Part shown: one piece after another, positions 1 to 10,565 of the stretch
Numbering within the stretch: the first letter of the stretch is position 1
How the letters are laid out: every line of letters starts with the position of its first letter
DNA from: Sporosarcina sp. FSL W7-1349
Lineage (GTDB): Bacteria > Bacillota > Bacilli > Bacillales_A > Planococcaceae
Direction: 5' to 3'
Length of the DNA stretch: 64,000 nucleotides
Assembly (NCBI RefSeq): GCF_038003045.1
Contig: NZ_JBBOOK010000001.1
Coordinates: 1,736,001-1,800,000 of the forward strand
Made by a program: the position numbers and the translations under genes
The notes under the pieces: model-generated
Database searches by the model: none
What the model saw: only the letters and a program-made list of their open reading frames with translations
What the model was told of the DNA's origin: nothing

Positions 1-1693
1 ATTTAAAGGAGTAGTCCCCACCGAATGGGTGTGTGACAAGCCCTTTGACATACGGTTTCATGAGAGCTGCACGCCCGCGTTGGTACTGTGGTGCAATAGC
101 AGCATCATCTTCCAAAAGAATCTTTTCAGCTTTTGCAAAAGCTTCGTAGCGGGCAACCGGATCATCCGCAAGTTCAACTTTTGTCGCTTCGACCAATTGA
201 TCCAATTCCGGATTCGAGTAGCCCGTCAAGTTTTGCGGACTGTCGGTAGTGAACAGTTCCATAAAGGAAATCGGATCCGAGAAATCCGCTCCCCAACCTG
301 CGTTTTGAATATCGAAGTCACTGCTGTTATCCAATTTCAGGCGGACAGCGAACGGCACTTCTTTCAAATTGATCGTAAGTCCTGGGAGATTGCGTTCAAA
401 CTCGGATTTGAACCACTCTTGCTGCTTCTTCGCGTTTTCTGTATCGCCGCCAAGAAGTTCCAGTGTCACTTGATCAGTACCTAGCTCTTCCAAGCCTTTT
501 TCCCAATATTTTTTCGCTTCGTCCACATTGTATTCGAGATATTCGCCGCTATAATCACGGAAGTCTTTTCCATCTTCGTCATACGTGAACTCAACCGGGA
601 CCAGGTAGTTCGCCGGAAGGGAACCGTTTGCCAGAATAGCGTCCGTCAATTCCTGTTTGTTGAACGCGCGAGCTATTGCTTTACGAATGTTCTCATTCGC
701 GAGCGGGGTCGCTTTCCCGTTACGTTCTTGGTTCAATTTAAAGTAGAACACAGACGTTTCCAATTCATGTACCACTTCCGGATTATCCGTGTACTGCATC
801 GCATATTCGGAAGATAGGACGGTTCGGTCGATTTGTCCCTGTTCATATAGTTTCACTGCCGTAGCAGTTTCCTTTACGACATTGACTGTGATTTCATCAA
901 GCTTCACAGTGTCTTTATCCCAATACTGATCATTCTTCACATACTTCCAGTCGCCTGTCCCATCCCAATCCGTCAATTTGAACGGACCGTTATATAACAT
1001 TGCATCTGAATTGGCTGCATACTTGTCCCCGTGTTCCGTTACAAAGTCCTCATTCAATGGAAAAAATGTCGGGAACGCCATAAGGGATAAGAAGTACGCC
1101 ACTGGATTTTCAAGTTCGATAACGAGAGTCTTGTCATCTTCCGCCCGGATCCCGAGGTCAGTAATCTCCGCTTCCCCTTTTCCGATTTCCGTTGCGTTTT
1201 TCACCATGCCGGCCATCAAGTAAGGGCCGTACGGCGACGCGGTGTCCGGATCGATCGCCCGTTGCCAAGAATAGACGAAATCATGGGCAGTCACGGGATC
1301 TCCATTAGACCATTTGGCATCATCACGGATTTTGAATGTGTACGTTTTACCATCATCGCTAATTTCAGGTTCGCCTTCCGCCATTGCCGGAACCGGCATA
1401 CTTTCTTGGTCAAGGCTGTAAAGGCCTTCCATAACATTGCTCAAGACGAGGAAGCTGACTTGGTCCTCCGCAATGGAAAGGTCCATCGAAGGGATTTCAG
1501 CAGCTTCGATCAAATGCAGCACCTGTTCCGCATCGGGCTCTCCTGCCTCTTCCGTGTTTCCTTCTTCCTTGTCTTGTCCATTCTCAGTCGGAGTGGACGT
1601 ATCTTCCTCCGTTTCATTCTTTCCGCCACAAGCAGCTAGGAAAACGCTCACAATGAGCAATAGGCTCAACAGCCAAACTAAACGATGCTTCAA
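1..1693 (-). CDS. oppA: Peptide ABC transporter substrate-binding lipoprotein, OppA/DppE type (3' end cut by window edge)
   Basis: This is the extracytoplasmic oligopeptide-binding protein of an Opp/Dpp-type importer, a lipoprotein on the outer face of the membrane. I translated it from the minus strand. A TTG start at 1693 follows a GGGAGGT site by seven bases. A hydrophobic signal peptide ends in the lipobox LAAC (Cys22), followed by a Glu/Asp/Thr-rich linker and then an SBP_bac_5-type body (for example NVMEGLYSLD and KIRDDAKWSNGDPV). The frame is open to base 1, about 564 codons. The last visible residues (LVTHPFGGDYSFK) match the usual C-terminal region of OppA/DppE, so only a few residues should be missing. 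The opp permease genes would lie left of the window. opp next to trpS matches B. subtilis gene order. Confidence 0.9.
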   Translation of the reverse strand, partial: MKHRLVWLLSLLLIVSVFLAACGGKNETEEDTSTPTENGQDKEEGNTEEAGEPDAEQVLHLIEAAEIPSMDLSIAEDQVSFLVLSNVMEGLYSLDQESMPVPAMAEGEPEISDDGKTYTFKIRDDAKWSNGDPVTAHDFVYSWQRAIDPDTASPYGPYLMAGMVKNATEIGKGEAEITDLGIRAEDDKTLVIELENPVAYFLSLMAFPTFFPLNEDFVTEHGDKYAANSDAMLYNGPFKLTDWDGTGDWKYVKNDQYWDKDTVKLDEITVNVVKETATAVKLYEQGQIDRTVLSSEYAMQYTDNPEVVHELETSVFYFKLNQERNGKATPLANENIRKAIARAFNKQELTDAILANGSLPANYLVPVEFTYDEDGKDFRDYSGEYLEYNVDEAKKYWEKGLEELGTDQVTLELLGGDTENAKKQQEWFKSEFERNLPGLTINLKEVPFAVRLKLDNSSDFDIQNAGWGADFSDPISFMELFTTDSPQNLTGYSNPELDQLVEATKVELADDPVARYEAFAKAEKILLEDDAAIAPQYQRGRAALMKPYVKGLVTHPFGGDYSFK

Positions 1694-1884
1694 ATGAATG
1701 ACCTCCCTTTCAGTTCTAAAATGTTGTATAGCCCAAGTCCACATATCACTGTCCTAATATAATGAAGTCTGTAAATTTAATTCACCATTAGTTACGTGGA
1801 ATGCTTTATATTAGAGAACGGAGAATCATTCTTTGATTTCATCTCATCAAATCTTTAAAATACTGAAATAAAGGAGGCATCGCT

Positions 1885-2229
1885 ATGAATAAAGCCATCC
1901 GATATTTCTTCTTAGGGCAACTTATTACCGTTGTCCTTGTATTGTTATTCCATAATGAATTTTCACTTCTCGCCTATGTAAATATGTCATTTTCCGTCGG
2001 CGGTATCATGCTGTTTACCGGGCTTGTCTTCTTTGTTTTTTCTACCGGATTCTTTGATGTTTTTCTCATCACGTCCCGCAAGATTTTCACGCCGAAACAT
2101 CGGGTGGAGGAAATTGACTCGATGCGGGCACCGTCTCAACTATTTACAGGATCCATCACACCGTTGCTGGGGGGAGGTACGCTGATTTTAACGGGGATGG
2201 GCATCGGGCTTCTCTTTTATTACATTTGA
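1885..2229 (+). CDS. DUF3899-type small membrane protein
   Basis: A 114-residue integral membrane protein. Hydrophobic segments lie at about residues 5-28, 33-58 and 93-113, with a short cytoplasmic-looking basic stretch (TSRKIFTPKHRVEE) between the second and third. The start has a perfect AAAGGAGG site seven bases upstream. Length and layout fit the DUF3899 family, which is common in Bacillales near oppA/trpS. That assignment is from memory of the family, and no function is known. It is divergent from the oppA-type gene and sits just before the trpS leader. Confidence 0.75.
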   Translation: MNKAIRYFFLGQLITVVLVLLFHNEFSLLAYVNMSFSVGGIMLFTGLVFFVFSTGFFDVFLITSRKIFTPKHRVEEIDSMRAPSQLFTGSITPLLGGGTLILTGMGIGLLFYYI

Positions 2230-2266
2230 CGGCGCTATTGCATTCTTTCATACCCCATATTATAAT

Positions 2267-2520
2267 TTGATAAACATGATGAAGAACGGCTGTGAAGGAA
2301 AGAGTAATTCAGTTCCGAGCTTTATAGAGAGCCTGTGCTTGGTGGAAACAGGTAAGCTGATCTGGATGAATGGGGTCCCGAGCCTGATAAGTGAATGCTT
2401 CGGCTGTAGCTTGTCACGTTTTCCGCGTTACGGAATTGGAGTGGCCTTCGGGCAATTCGGGTGGTACCACGGTTGAATGACATCAATCGTCCCTAGTATG
2501 GGATGATTGGTGTTTTTTAT
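2267..2520 (+). promoter_or_regulatory. T-box riboswitch leader (tryptophan) of trpS
   Basis: A typical T-box leader. The specifier loop has AGTA on its 5' side and GAA followed by TGG (2371-2373) on its 3' side, so the specifier codon is Trp. The AGAGAGCC...GGTGGAAACAG apical region of stem I is present. The T-box GGGTGGTACCACGG (about 2459-2472) is followed by a terminator hairpin. Uncharged tRNA-Trp would stabilise the antiterminator and switch on trpS 70 bases downstream. Confidence 0.95.
2481..2517 (+). terminator. T-box regulated terminator before trpS
   Basis: Stem ATCAATCgTCCC/GGGATGATTGGT with a run of T. It is mutually exclusive with the T-box antiterminator. Confidence 0.9.
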
Positions 2521-2558
2521 TTGGATTAAAATCCGGCGCGGATATTAAATTGTGTTGA

Positions 2559-3759
<1,201 letters not shown>

Positions 3760-3797
3760 TCGGCATCGTCCTTTGGATTTTCTATGAGTATATGAAG

Positions 3798-3829
3798 ACG
3801 CCCCCTCCGTTAGACGAAGGGGGCGTTTT
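3798..3829 (+). terminator. GC-rich hairpin with T tail
   Basis: Stem GCCCCCTccg/cgaAGGGGGC followed by GTTTTGGTTT. It is oriented to stop rightward transcription from trpS, although it lies 220 bases beyond the stop codon and upstream of the small minus-strand gene. Confidence 0.7.
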
Positions 3830-3878
3830 GGTTTGGGAACTGAAGGTCCATTCTCTAAACTGGCAGGGCCCGATTTCA

Positions 3879-4238
3879 AATTCTCATGGCGCGGGGAAAC
3901 TGTAAGGGCAAATCGCATAACTGTCAGGCCAATCCCTCAAACTGTCAGGGCCCGGCCTCAAACTCTCATGGCATGAAGAAACTGTAAGGGCAAATCGCAT
4001 AACTGTCAGGTCAATCCCTCAAATTGTCAGGACCCGGCCTCAAACTCTCATGGCGCGGAGAAACTGTAAGGGCAAATAGAATAACTGTTAGGGCAATCCC
4101 CCAAACTGTCAGGGCCCGGCCTCAAACTCTCATGGCGCGAAGAAACTGTAAGGGCAAATCGCATAACTGTTTGGGCAATCCCCCAAACTGTCAGGGCCCG
4201 GCCTCAAACTCTCATGGCGCGGAGAAATTGAAACTATT
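3879..4238 (+). repeat. Degenerate tandem array, AACTGT-core family, locus A (82-bp superperiod)
   Basis: Units begin AACTGTMAGGGC or AACTCTCATGGC. Each higher-order repeat is three 21-bp units plus one 19-bp unit (82 bp). The 19-bp unit always carries the CATGGC version. About four and a half copies lie between the trpS-side terminator and the fabF terminator. I see no gene here. Confidence 0.9.
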
Positions 4239-4302
4239 AGAGGTAACTCCCAACTGACAAGGACGTCCCATGCAGCCCGCCTCCACCGATTCTTCATTTA
4301 AT

Positions 4303-4338
4303 CCCAAAAACGCCCCACCTCACTTTGGTGGAGCGTCC
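4303..4338 (-). terminator. Terminator of fabH-fabF
   Basis: On the minus strand the stem is CGCTCCACC/GGTGGGGCG followed by TTTTTGGG, starting four bases after the fabF stop codon. Confidence 0.9.
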
Positions 4339-4341
4339 TGA

Positions 4342-5583
4342 TTAATCTTCTATTTTCTTGAACACGAGTGAAGCGTTATGTCCGCCGAAGCCGAGTGAGT
4401 TGCTCATTGCGTAGCGGATGTCTGCTTTACGAGCGCCCTCTGTCACGTAGTCCAGATCACATTCCGGATCCGGGTTTTGGTAATTTGCAGTCGGCGGCAG
4501 AATGCCTTCGTGGAGCGCCTTGACGGTGAAGATTGCCTCAAGTCCGCCCGCTGCACCTAGAAGATGGCCCGTCATCGATTTCGTCGAGCTCATCGCCAAT
4601 TTATAGGCATGGTCGCCGAAAACCGTTTTCGCGGCTATTGTCTCATATAGGTCATTGTACGGCGTGCTCGTACCGTGCGCATTGATGTAATCGATTTGAT
4701 CCGGCGTAATGCCGCCTTTTTTGATTGCTTCCACCATCGCGCGGGCGCCCCCTTCCCCTTCCGGAGCGGGTGCCGTAATATGATGGGCATCTCCCGTGGA
4801 GCCATAGCCGATCACTTCCGCATAGATTTTAGCGCCGCGTGCTTTCGCATGCTCGTATTCTTCAAGAATCAGGATCCCAGCGCCCTCTCCCATGACAAAA
4901 CCATCGCGCTCTGCGTCGAACGGACGGGAAGCCGTCGCCGGGTCCGGGTTCAATGAAAGAGCGGTACTCGAACAGAAACCGGCAACCGCCATCGTCGTGA
5001 TCGGCGCTTCTGTCCCGCCAGTGATCATGATATCCGCATCCCCGCGTCGAATGACTTCAAACGCATCCCCGATTGAGTTCGTTCCGGAAGCGCAGGCCGT
5101 CACGGTACAAGAGTTGATGCCTTTCGCCCCCAAATGGATGGATACCTGGCCAGACGCCATATCCGGAATCATCATCGGGACAAAAAACGGACTAACCCGA
5201 CGGTACCCTTTTTCCAGGAATGTCTTGAATTGCTGTTCATGTGTTTCCATTCCGCCGATCCCCGAACCGATCCACACGCCCGTCCGCAGCCCAAGCTCTT
5301 CATCCAATTCCAGATTGGCGTCTTTCATTGCCATAACAGAGGAAGCGATCGCAAAATGCGTGAATCGGTCCATCTTCCGGGCGTCTTTGCGTGGAAGATA
5401 CTCTTCGATATCGAAGTCTTTCACTTCTGCCGCCACTTTCACCGGAAATTGTTCTCGGTCCAACCGGGTCAGCATGCCGATTCCCGACTTGCCTTCTAAT
5501 ACGGACTGCCAAGATTCTTCCGCTGAATTCCCAACTGGGGATACCGCCCCGACCCCTGTAACCACGACACGACGTTTTTCCAT
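4342..5583 (-). CDS. fabF: 3-oxoacyl-[acyl-carrier-protein] synthase II
   Basis: Condensing enzyme that elongates acyl-ACP with malonyl-ACP in type II fatty-acid synthesis; cytosolic thiolase-fold dimer. It has 413 residues. The Cys-His-His triad is visible: Cys164 in [10 protein letters not shown], His in [12 protein letters not shown] and His in [11 protein letters not shown]. It lies 73 bases downstream of fabH and shares its promoter and FapR site. The same fabH-fabF pair next to trpS/opp occurs in B. subtilis. Confidence 0.98.
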   Translation of the reverse strand: MEKRRVVVTGVGAVSPVGNSAEESWQSVLEGKSGIGMLTRLDREQFPVKVAAEVKDFDIEEYLPRKDARKMDRFTHFAIASSVMAMKDANLELDEELGLRTGVWIGSGIGGMETHEQQFKTFLEKGYRRVSPFFVPMMIPDMASGQVSIHLGAKGINSCTVTACASGTNSIGDAFEVIRRGDADIMITGGTEAPITTMAVAGFCSSTALSLNPDPATASRPFDAERDGFVMGEGAGILILEEYEHAKARGAKIYAEVIGYGSTGDAHHITAPAPEGEGGARAMVEAIKKGGITPDQIDYINAHGTSTPYNDLYETIAAKTVFGDHAYKLAMSSTKSMTGHLLGAAGGLEAIFTVKALHEGILPPTANYQNPDPECDLDYVTEGARKADIRYAMSNSLGFGGHNASLVFKKIED

Positions 5584-5656
5584 GTTCTCAAACTTCCCTT
5601 CCCTAATTAAGTAATTCCGCGACTTCTAGCACTTATTCTATCATGAAAAGAAGGAA

Positions 5657-6589
5657 TCATCTTCCCCATTTGACGCAAAGGCCGCCCCATGTAAGCCCAC
5701 CACCGAACCCGACAAGCACGATGACATCATCGTCTTTCACTTTCCCGTCCGCCACGTCATCGACTAAAGAAATCGGAATCGATGCCGCAGAAGTGTTGCC
5801 GTATTTATGAATCGTCTTCGACATCTTCTCAGGCGGAAGACCCAATCGTTCCCGGGAGGCTTCCATGATCCGCATATTCGCTTGGTGCGGAATCAGATAA
5901 TCGACGTCCTCTTTCGTCAAGCCTGCTTTTTCGATGACACTTTCAGCTGATTCGCCCATTTGTCTTACCGCGAACTTGAATACTTCTCGGCCGTTCATTT
6001 GAATATAACGTTTTTGGAACAGATGCTTGCCGCCGCTGCCATCCGCTCCGAGTTCGAATGACAGGATGCCGCGTCCTTCGCTTACTTTACCGATGACCGC
6101 TGCCCCTGCACCGTCACCGAACAGCACGGCCGTACCGCGGTCTTCCCAATCCATGATCTTCGATAATTTCTCTACGCCAACGACGAGCACATACGGATAC
6201 GCACCCGATTCAACGAACTGTTTCGCCGTCACAATACCGTACATAAACCCAGCGCAAGCCGCGGACACGTCCATCGCCGCAGCATTTTTCGCTCCCAACC
6301 GGTCTTGGATCATAGCAGACACCGACGGGAACGGCTGATCCGGAGTCACCGTCGCTACCAAGATCAACCCGATGTCCTCGGGCTGGAGCCCAGCATCTTC
6401 AATAGCGTTCACCGCAGCCTGGTACGCCAAATCCGATGTATCCGTATCCTCGTCTGCAATATGCCGTTGTTCGATCCCTGTCCGTGTGCGGATCCATTCA
6501 TCCGATGTATCCATCCGCTCTTCCAAATCTGCATTCGTCACGATTTGTGTTGGAACGCATTTACCGATTCCAATGAAACCAGCGTTCAT
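5657..6589 (-). CDS. fabH: 3-oxoacyl-[acyl-carrier-protein] synthase III
   Basis: Starts fatty-acid synthesis by condensing acyl-CoA with malonyl-ACP. The catalytic Cys112 ([12 protein letters not shown]), His (IPHQANMRI) and Asn ([10 protein letters not shown]) are all present. Two in-frame ATGs lie at 6595 and 6589. The GGGGG ribosome site is directly against the first but six bases from the second, so I start at 6589 (310 aa). First gene of the fabH-fabF operon, under a FapR-type operator. Confidence 0.97.
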   Translation of the reverse strand: MNAGFIGIGKCVPTQIVTNADLEERMDTSDEWIRTRTGIEQRHIADEDTDTSDLAYQAAVNAIEDAGLQPEDIGLILVATVTPDQPFPSVSAMIQDRLGAKNAAAMDVSAACAGFMYGIVTAKQFVESGAYPYVLVVGVEKLSKIMDWEDRGTAVLFGDGAGAAVIGKVSEGRGILSFELGADGSGGKHLFQKRYIQMNGREVFKFAVRQMGESAESVIEKAGLTKEDVDYLIPHQANMRIMEASRERLGLPPEKMSKTIHKYGNTSAASIPISLVDDVADGKVKDDDVIVLVGFGGGLTWGGLCVKWGR

Positions 6590-6616
6590 TTTCATCCCCC
6601 GTTCTTATCATCTAAT

Positions 6617-6635
6617 ATTAGTACCTGGTATTAAT
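6617..6635. promoter_or_regulatory. FapR operator
   Basis: ATTAGTACCTGGTATTAAT is a near-perfect palindrome matching the FapR consensus (TTAGTACC then its inverse). It overlaps the -10/+1 region of the fabH promoter, where malonyl-CoA-responsive repression would act. Confidence 0.9.
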
Positions 6636-6662
6636 CATAAGGGAAACGGGTATACTTTTCAA
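6634..6662 (-). promoter_or_regulatory. Sigma-A promoter of fabH-fabF
   Basis: -35 TTGAAA (6657-6662), 17-bp spacer, -10 TATGAT (6634-6639) on the minus strand, next to the FapR palindrome. Confidence 0.8.
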
Positions 6663-6774
6663 CCCGCGGACACGCTTTTGCCAAATTTAATTTCGCTTTT
6701 GCGCATTAAAGGTTCCTCCCCTGCTGCGGCTATGCTATGATTAGAAAGAATCCGTTTATGTAGAGGTGAATTTG

Positions 6775-6957
6775 ATGAAATTCGTAGTGACTTTCCTTTG
6801 GTCATTTCTTTTGGTTACCATGGTGAACTATGTTACCGGCTCGATCGCGAACGTTCCATTCGACCTCGTACCGGGCATCGTCGCTTCAGTAATCCTATCG
6901 GTCGTCGTCCTCGTCATCTCCAGTGCATGCCCGGACGAACCAGTTTCCGATCATTGA
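6775..6957 (+). CDS. yjzD: YjzD-like DUF2929 membrane protein
   Basis: A 60-residue protein with two hydrophobic helices (FVVTFLWSFLLVTMVNYVTG and IVASVILSVVVLVIS). The N-terminal pattern W-S-F-L-L...M-V-x-Y-V is that of the DUF2929/YjzD family, found beside fabH in Bacillus. The ATG at 6775 has GAGGTG six bases upstream; an in-frame GTG at 6766 lies inside that ribosome site and was rejected. Function unknown. Confidence 0.8.
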   Translation: MKFVVTFLWSFLLVTMVNYVTGSIANVPFDLVPGIVASVILSVVVLVISSACPDEPVSDH

Positions 6958-6967
6958 TTGACAAAGA

Positions 6968-7000
6968 CAGCCATTTCCTTTTCGGGAGATGGTTTTTTTG
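6968..7000 (+). terminator. Terminator after yjzD
   Basis: Stem CCATTTCC/GGGAGATGG followed by seven T, ten bases beyond the stop codon. Confidence 0.8.
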
Positions 7001-7017
7001 TTGGGCTGAAAGGGTAG

Positions 7018-7082
7018 GATTTGCAAGCAACGGCTTGGTGAGTGCAAGGAAACGGGGGGCCTATGCAAGCATTAATGACGGT
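7018..7082 (+). repeat. TGCAAG-core 21-bp tandem array, left part
   Basis: Three consecutive 21-bp units beginning TTGCAAGC, GTGCAAGG and ATGCAAGC. The same unit resumes at 7378 on the far side of a small AT-rich gene. Confidence 0.75.
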
Positions 7083-7115
7083 AAACTCTTTAACTGAAAA
7101 GGGCAGGGGAACATT

Positions 7116-7307
7116 ATGAATGAAAGACGTCCGGGTTTACTGTTTTTAGCAGTAATTATATGGATTGCTTATTTTCTTTGTGCAATAATATTCGGCCACA
7201 GTATATGGTTTGTTAAGATCCTCAGTTTGGCATCTATTACTCTTTTTGGAATATTAGTATTTATGGTTTGGAAGAACAAAGAAAGTAAAAATGAATTGCG
7301 GGATTAA
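7116..7307 (+). CDS. Small AT-rich membrane protein of unknown function
   Basis: 63 residues with two hydrophobic segments (LLFLAVIIWIAYFLCAIIFG and ILSLASITLFGILVFMVW) and a charged C terminus (KNKESKNELRD). AGGGGAAC precedes the ATG. I do not recognise it. Its base composition is clearly richer in A/T than the flanking genes, and it is bracketed on both sides by arrays of the same 21-bp repeat family, suggesting insertion into an existing array. A weak hairpin (GCTGCC/GGCAGC) follows at 7325-7343. Confidence 0.6.
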   Translation: MNERRPGLLFLAVIIWIAYFLCAIIFGHSIWFVKILSLASITLFGILVFMVWKNKESKNELRD

Positions 7308-7370
7308 TAAAATTACAACAATCGGCTGCCTTTACATGGCAGCTTATTGAAAAATGAAGTTAACTACTGC

Positions 7371-7556
7371 CGTCTGAATGCAAGAAAACATGAACGCGGC
7401 GCAAGTAAATGAGATACGAACGCAACCAAACGTACGGCAGATGCCGAATTGCAAGAATGCCCAGAGCGAATGCGAGCAACCATGCTGTGAGCGCAAGAAA
7501 ACCTGGACCAAGTGCAAGCAAACGGCACAGGAATGCAACCAAACTCACCGTTGGAT
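7371..7556 (+). repeat. TGCAAG-core 21-bp tandem array, right part
   Basis: About eight units with core nYGCAAGnAAAC (some variants CAACCAAAC), mostly at exact 21-bp spacing, with one 7-bp partial unit and one 22-bp unit. It lies between the small membrane gene and the 3' end of clpB. No gene is seen on either strand. Confidence 0.85.
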
Positions 7557-7634
7557 ACAATCTAATCCACGGAAATCACTCCACCATGAAAAAAGCCACA
7601 CAGGAAATAAAATCCCCATGCGGCTCTTCAGTCT

Positions 7635-9776
7635 TCATCCTTTGTGCACATCCAATTTCCCATCCACCATCGACAATGCTAGCACTTCGCCCGGGCGGAT
7701 TTCGCCTTTGATGATTTCTTTGGCGACGACGGTTTCGACGTTCCGTTGGATGAAGCGTTTCAGCGGACGGGCCCCGAAGTCGGCGTCCGTGCCTTCCCGG
7801 ACGACCCAGTCGACGACGGCATCGTCATAAGTCAAGACGACTTCCTGTTCCTCAAGTCGTTTCACTAGATCCACCAACATTTTCCGGGCAATTCGAGAGA
7901 ATGCGTCCGCTTTGAGGGAATGGAAAATAATAATATCGTCCATCCGGTTCAATAATTCCGGTTTGAAATGGCGTCTCAACTCGGCCATTACCAAATCTTC
8001 GGCTGCATGATTTTCCATGTCATCCAGTTCGTTCAGCAAATAGGCGGACCCGATGTTGGACGTCATGATCACGACCGTATTTGTGAAGTTGACCAATCTG
8101 CCTTGGCTGTCAGTGATCCGGCCGTCATCCAAAATTTGCAGCAGGATGTTCGAGACATCCGGATGCGCCTTTTCAATTTCATCGAGCAGGACGACAGAGT
8201 ACGGATTGCGCCGGACTGCTTCCGTCAACTGGCCGCCTTCTTCGTAGCCGATATACCCCGGAGGCGCCCCGACGAGTCTGGAAACGCTGTGCTTCTCCAT
8301 GTATTCGGACATGTCGATCCGAATGAAATGGTCTTCCGAATCGAATAATGTCGCGGCCAATGTTTTCGCCAATTCGGTTTTCCCGACGCCCGTCGGACCG
8401 AGGAACAGGAACGAACCGATCGGCTTATGCGGATCTTTGATGCCCGCACGTGCCCGCCATACTGCTTCCGTTACGAGTTGGACGGCATCGTCTTGGCCGA
8501 TGACCCGCTTCTCAAGCGTTTCGCGGAGGCGCAACAGTTTTTCCCGCTCGCCTTCCACCAACTTGGTGACTGGGATTCCGGTCCAGCGTGCCACGATCGC
8601 TGCAATCTCTTCTTCGGTCACTTCTTCCCGCAATAACCGATTCTCCTGGCTCTCCAACAACGGCTGCTCCAGCTCCTGCAACTCCTGCTCCAAAGCGGGG
8701 ATCTTGCCGTATTGGAGCTCGGCCGCCCGGTTCAAATCAAACCGGTTTTGCGCATCTTCCAAATCGCGGCGGTAGCGGTCCAGTTCCTCCCGCTTCTCTT
8801 GGATTCCGCGCAACGCCTCTTTCTCTTGATCCCATTGCTCCCGCATGCCGGCGGAGGACTCCTTCAATCCTTTCAATTCCTCGCTCAGCGTTTCAAGCCG
8901 TGTTTGGCTCACCGCGTCCTTCTCTTTCCGAAGCGCCTGTTCCTCGATCTCCAGCTGCATGATCCGCCGGGTCACCGCATCCAATTCGCTCGGCATGGAG
9001 TCGATTTCCGTTCGGATCATCGCGCTTGCTTCGTCGATCAAGTCAATCGCCTTATCCGGCAAAAAGCGTTCCGTTAAATACCGATCCGATAACGCAGCCG
9101 CCGCCACGATCGCCCGGTCATGGATGCGGACTCCGTGATGCAGCTCGAAGCGCTCTTTCAACCCACGCAAGATGGACACCGTATCCTCGACGGACGGTTC
9201 GCGCACCATCACTTGTTGGAACCGCCGCTCAAGTGCCGGATCTTTCTCGATGTACATCCGATATTCATCCAGCGTCGTCGCGCCGATGCAGTACAACTCG
9301 CCGCGTGCGAGCATCGGCTTCAGCATATTGCCCGCGTCCATCGCGCCTTCCGTCTTCCCAGCACCGACAATTGTATGGATTTCATCAATGAAAAGGATGA
9401 TCTCCCCATCGCTGTCCTTGACCTGCTTCAAGACGCCTTTCAACCGTTCCTCGAATTCCCCGCGATATTTGGCTCCCGCAATCAAAGCACTCATATCCAG
9501 CTCGAAGATTTGACGGTCCTTCAATCCTTCCGGGACATCCCCTTTGACAATCCGTTGGGCCAATCCTTCGACGATTGCCGTCTTCCCGACCCCTGGTTCT
9601 CCGATGAGTACTGGGTTATTTTTCGTCTTCCTTGATAAAATTCGAATGACATTCCGGATTTCTTCATCCCGGCCGATGACTGGATCCATTTTCCCGTTTT
9701 TCACTTCATCCACAAGATTGCGCCCGAACTGCTCAAGCGGTGTGCGTTGATCTTCTTGTTGAGTATCCATTCTCAT
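7635..9776 (-). CDS. clpB: ClpB-type disaggregase lacking the N-terminal domain
   Basis: Hsp100 AAA+ unfoldase that rescues aggregated proteins with DnaK. It has 713 residues against about 860 for full ClpB. Two ATPase modules are present: Walker A GEPGVGKT near residue 60 and GPTGVGKT near residue 445, each with Walker B and arginine-finger regions (ERRFQQV). Between them is a full-length coiled-coil M-domain (about residues 250-380), which distinguishes it from ClpC/ClpE. No ClpP-binding LGF/IGF loop is evident. The N-domain is absent: the ribosome site GAGGTG lies seven bases before this ATG, and the CtsR box and promoter lie immediately upstream, so this is the native start and not a truncated prediction. 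Likely heat-shock induced. Confidence 0.9.
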   Translation of the reverse strand: MRMDTQQEDQRTPLEQFGRNLVDEVKNGKMDPVIGRDEEIRNVIRILSRKTKNNPVLIGEPGVGKTAIVEGLAQRIVKGDVPEGLKDRQIFELDMSALIAGAKYRGEFEERLKGVLKQVKDSDGEIILFIDEIHTIVGAGKTEGAMDAGNMLKPMLARGELYCIGATTLDEYRMYIEKDPALERRFQQVMVREPSVEDTVSILRGLKERFELHHGVRIHDRAIVAAAALSDRYLTERFLPDKAIDLIDEASAMIRTEIDSMPSELDAVTRRIMQLEIEEQALRKEKDAVSQTRLETLSEELKGLKESSAGMREQWDQEKEALRGIQEKREELDRYRRDLEDAQNRFDLNRAAELQYGKIPALEQELQELEQPLLESQENRLLREEVTEEEIAAIVARWTGIPVTKLVEGEREKLLRLRETLEKRVIGQDDAVQLVTEAVWRARAGIKDPHKPIGSFLFLGPTGVGKTELAKTLAATLFDSEDHFIRIDMSEYMEKHSVSRLVGAPPGYIGYEEGGQLTEAVRRNPYSVVLLDEIEKAHPDVSNILLQILDDGRITDSQGRLVNFTNTVVIMTSNIGSAYLLNELDDMENHAAEDLVMAELRRHFKPELLNRMDDIIIFHSLKADAFSRIARKMLVDLVKRLEEQEVVLTYDDAVVDWVVREGTDADFGARPLKRFIQRNVETVVAKEIIKGEIRPGEVLALSMVDGKLDVHKG

Positions 9777-9800
9777 GCCAATTCACCTCTTTTATTTGAC

Positions 9801-9817
9801 TTTGACTATCTTTGATT
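9801..9817 (-). promoter_or_regulatory. CtsR operator upstream of clpB
   Basis: On the minus strand AATCAAAGATAGTCAAA matches the CtsR heptad direct repeat RGTCAAA-NAN-RGTCAAA, with mismatches only in the first heptad; a further GTCAAA follows. It lies just downstream of the -10. Confidence 0.85.
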
Positions 9818-9824
9818 AATTAAA

Positions 9825-9853
9825 ATTATAATATGAATTTCTCTAAAAGTAAA
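9825..9853 (-). promoter_or_regulatory. Sigma-A promoter of clpB
   Basis: -35 TTTACT (9848-9853), 17-bp spacer, perfect -10 TATAAT (9825-9830) on the minus strand. Confidence 0.8.
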
Positions 9854-9901
9854 GAAATTCACCTTCCATTTCCTCCTACCCGAATGGCGGCGGAAATAAC
9901 A

Positions 9902-9942
9902 AAACATCCTTCGGAAAAAGGCTACGCCTTCCCCAAAGGATG
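9902..9942 (-). terminator. Terminator of the RraA-like gene
   Basis: On the minus strand CATCCTTtgGGGAAGGCG...CCTTTTTCCGAAGGATG followed by TTTTGTTATTT, seven bases past the stop codon. Confidence 0.85.
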
Positions 9943-9948
9943 TCCAAT

Positions 9949-10431
9949 TCAACCGATCAAGTTCCGGGCTGCGACGATGACCCCATCCTCATCCGCATAC
10001 ACATAATGCCCCGGCTCCCAATCGATATCGCCAAAATTCAACGCAATATTACGTTCGCCCTTCCCTTGCTTAATGCTTTTCATCGGATGGCTTCCGATTG
10101 CGAACACGCCAATCTCCTGTTGGCCGATATCCGCCGTATCTCGTGCGCATCCATTGATGATGACGCCCGCCAGTTTCCGCGTTTGCGCAATATCACCGAG
10201 CAGATCGCCCATAAGCGCGCACCGTTTCGACCCGCCCCCATCGACAACGAGCACGCTGCCTTCCGGGATAGTCTGCAACGCTTCTTTGACTAGAACATTG
10301 TCTTCGAACACCCGAACCGTCTCAATCGGACCGGAAAACCGCTTATGCTTTCCATACGAATTGAACTCCATCATGCAAACTTTCACTTCATTTGCAAATT
10401 CATCGCATAGGTCTGCTGTTTTGAATGACAT
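9949..10431 (-). CDS. RraA family protein (4-hydroxy-4-methyl-2-oxoglutarate aldolase-like)
   Basis: 160 residues with the RraA/HMG-aldolase fold signature VLVVDGGGSKRCALMGDLLG (phosphate/metal loop), followed by GVIINGCARDTADI, which holds the conserved Arg-Asp pair. In proteobacteria RraA inhibits RNase E; in other bacteria homologues are divalent-metal aldolases or oxaloacetate decarboxylases, and this length fits the enzyme group. I use the ATG at 10431 (GGAAGGGG eight bases upstream) and not the upstream in-frame start. Single-gene unit with its own terminator. Confidence 0.85.
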   Translation of the reverse strand: MSFKTADLCDEFANEVKVCMMEFNSYGKHKRFSGPIETVRVFEDNVLVKEALQTIPEGSVLVVDGGGSKRCALMGDLLGDIAQTRKLAGVIINGCARDTADIGQQEIGVFAIGSHPMKSIKQGKGERNIALNFGDIDWEPGHYVYADEDGVIVAARNLIG

Positions 10432-10517
10432 AAGACCGACCCCTTCCATTATGTAAATCACTTCCACTTGCTTACATTCGACATATGACGATGTTTCCCT
10501 TCCTTACGCGTCCCCCA

Positions 10518-10565
10518 CTTTTAATTAAAAAACACCGGTACTCGCTCAATTATACAATTGAGGGA
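10518..10565 (-). terminator. Terminator of the HxxxH membrane-protein gene
   Basis: Long minus-strand stem (CATCGGGAGTtCCCTCAAT/ATTGAGcGAGTACCGGTG) followed by TTTTTTAATT. The stop codon lies inside the stem. Confidence 0.85.
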
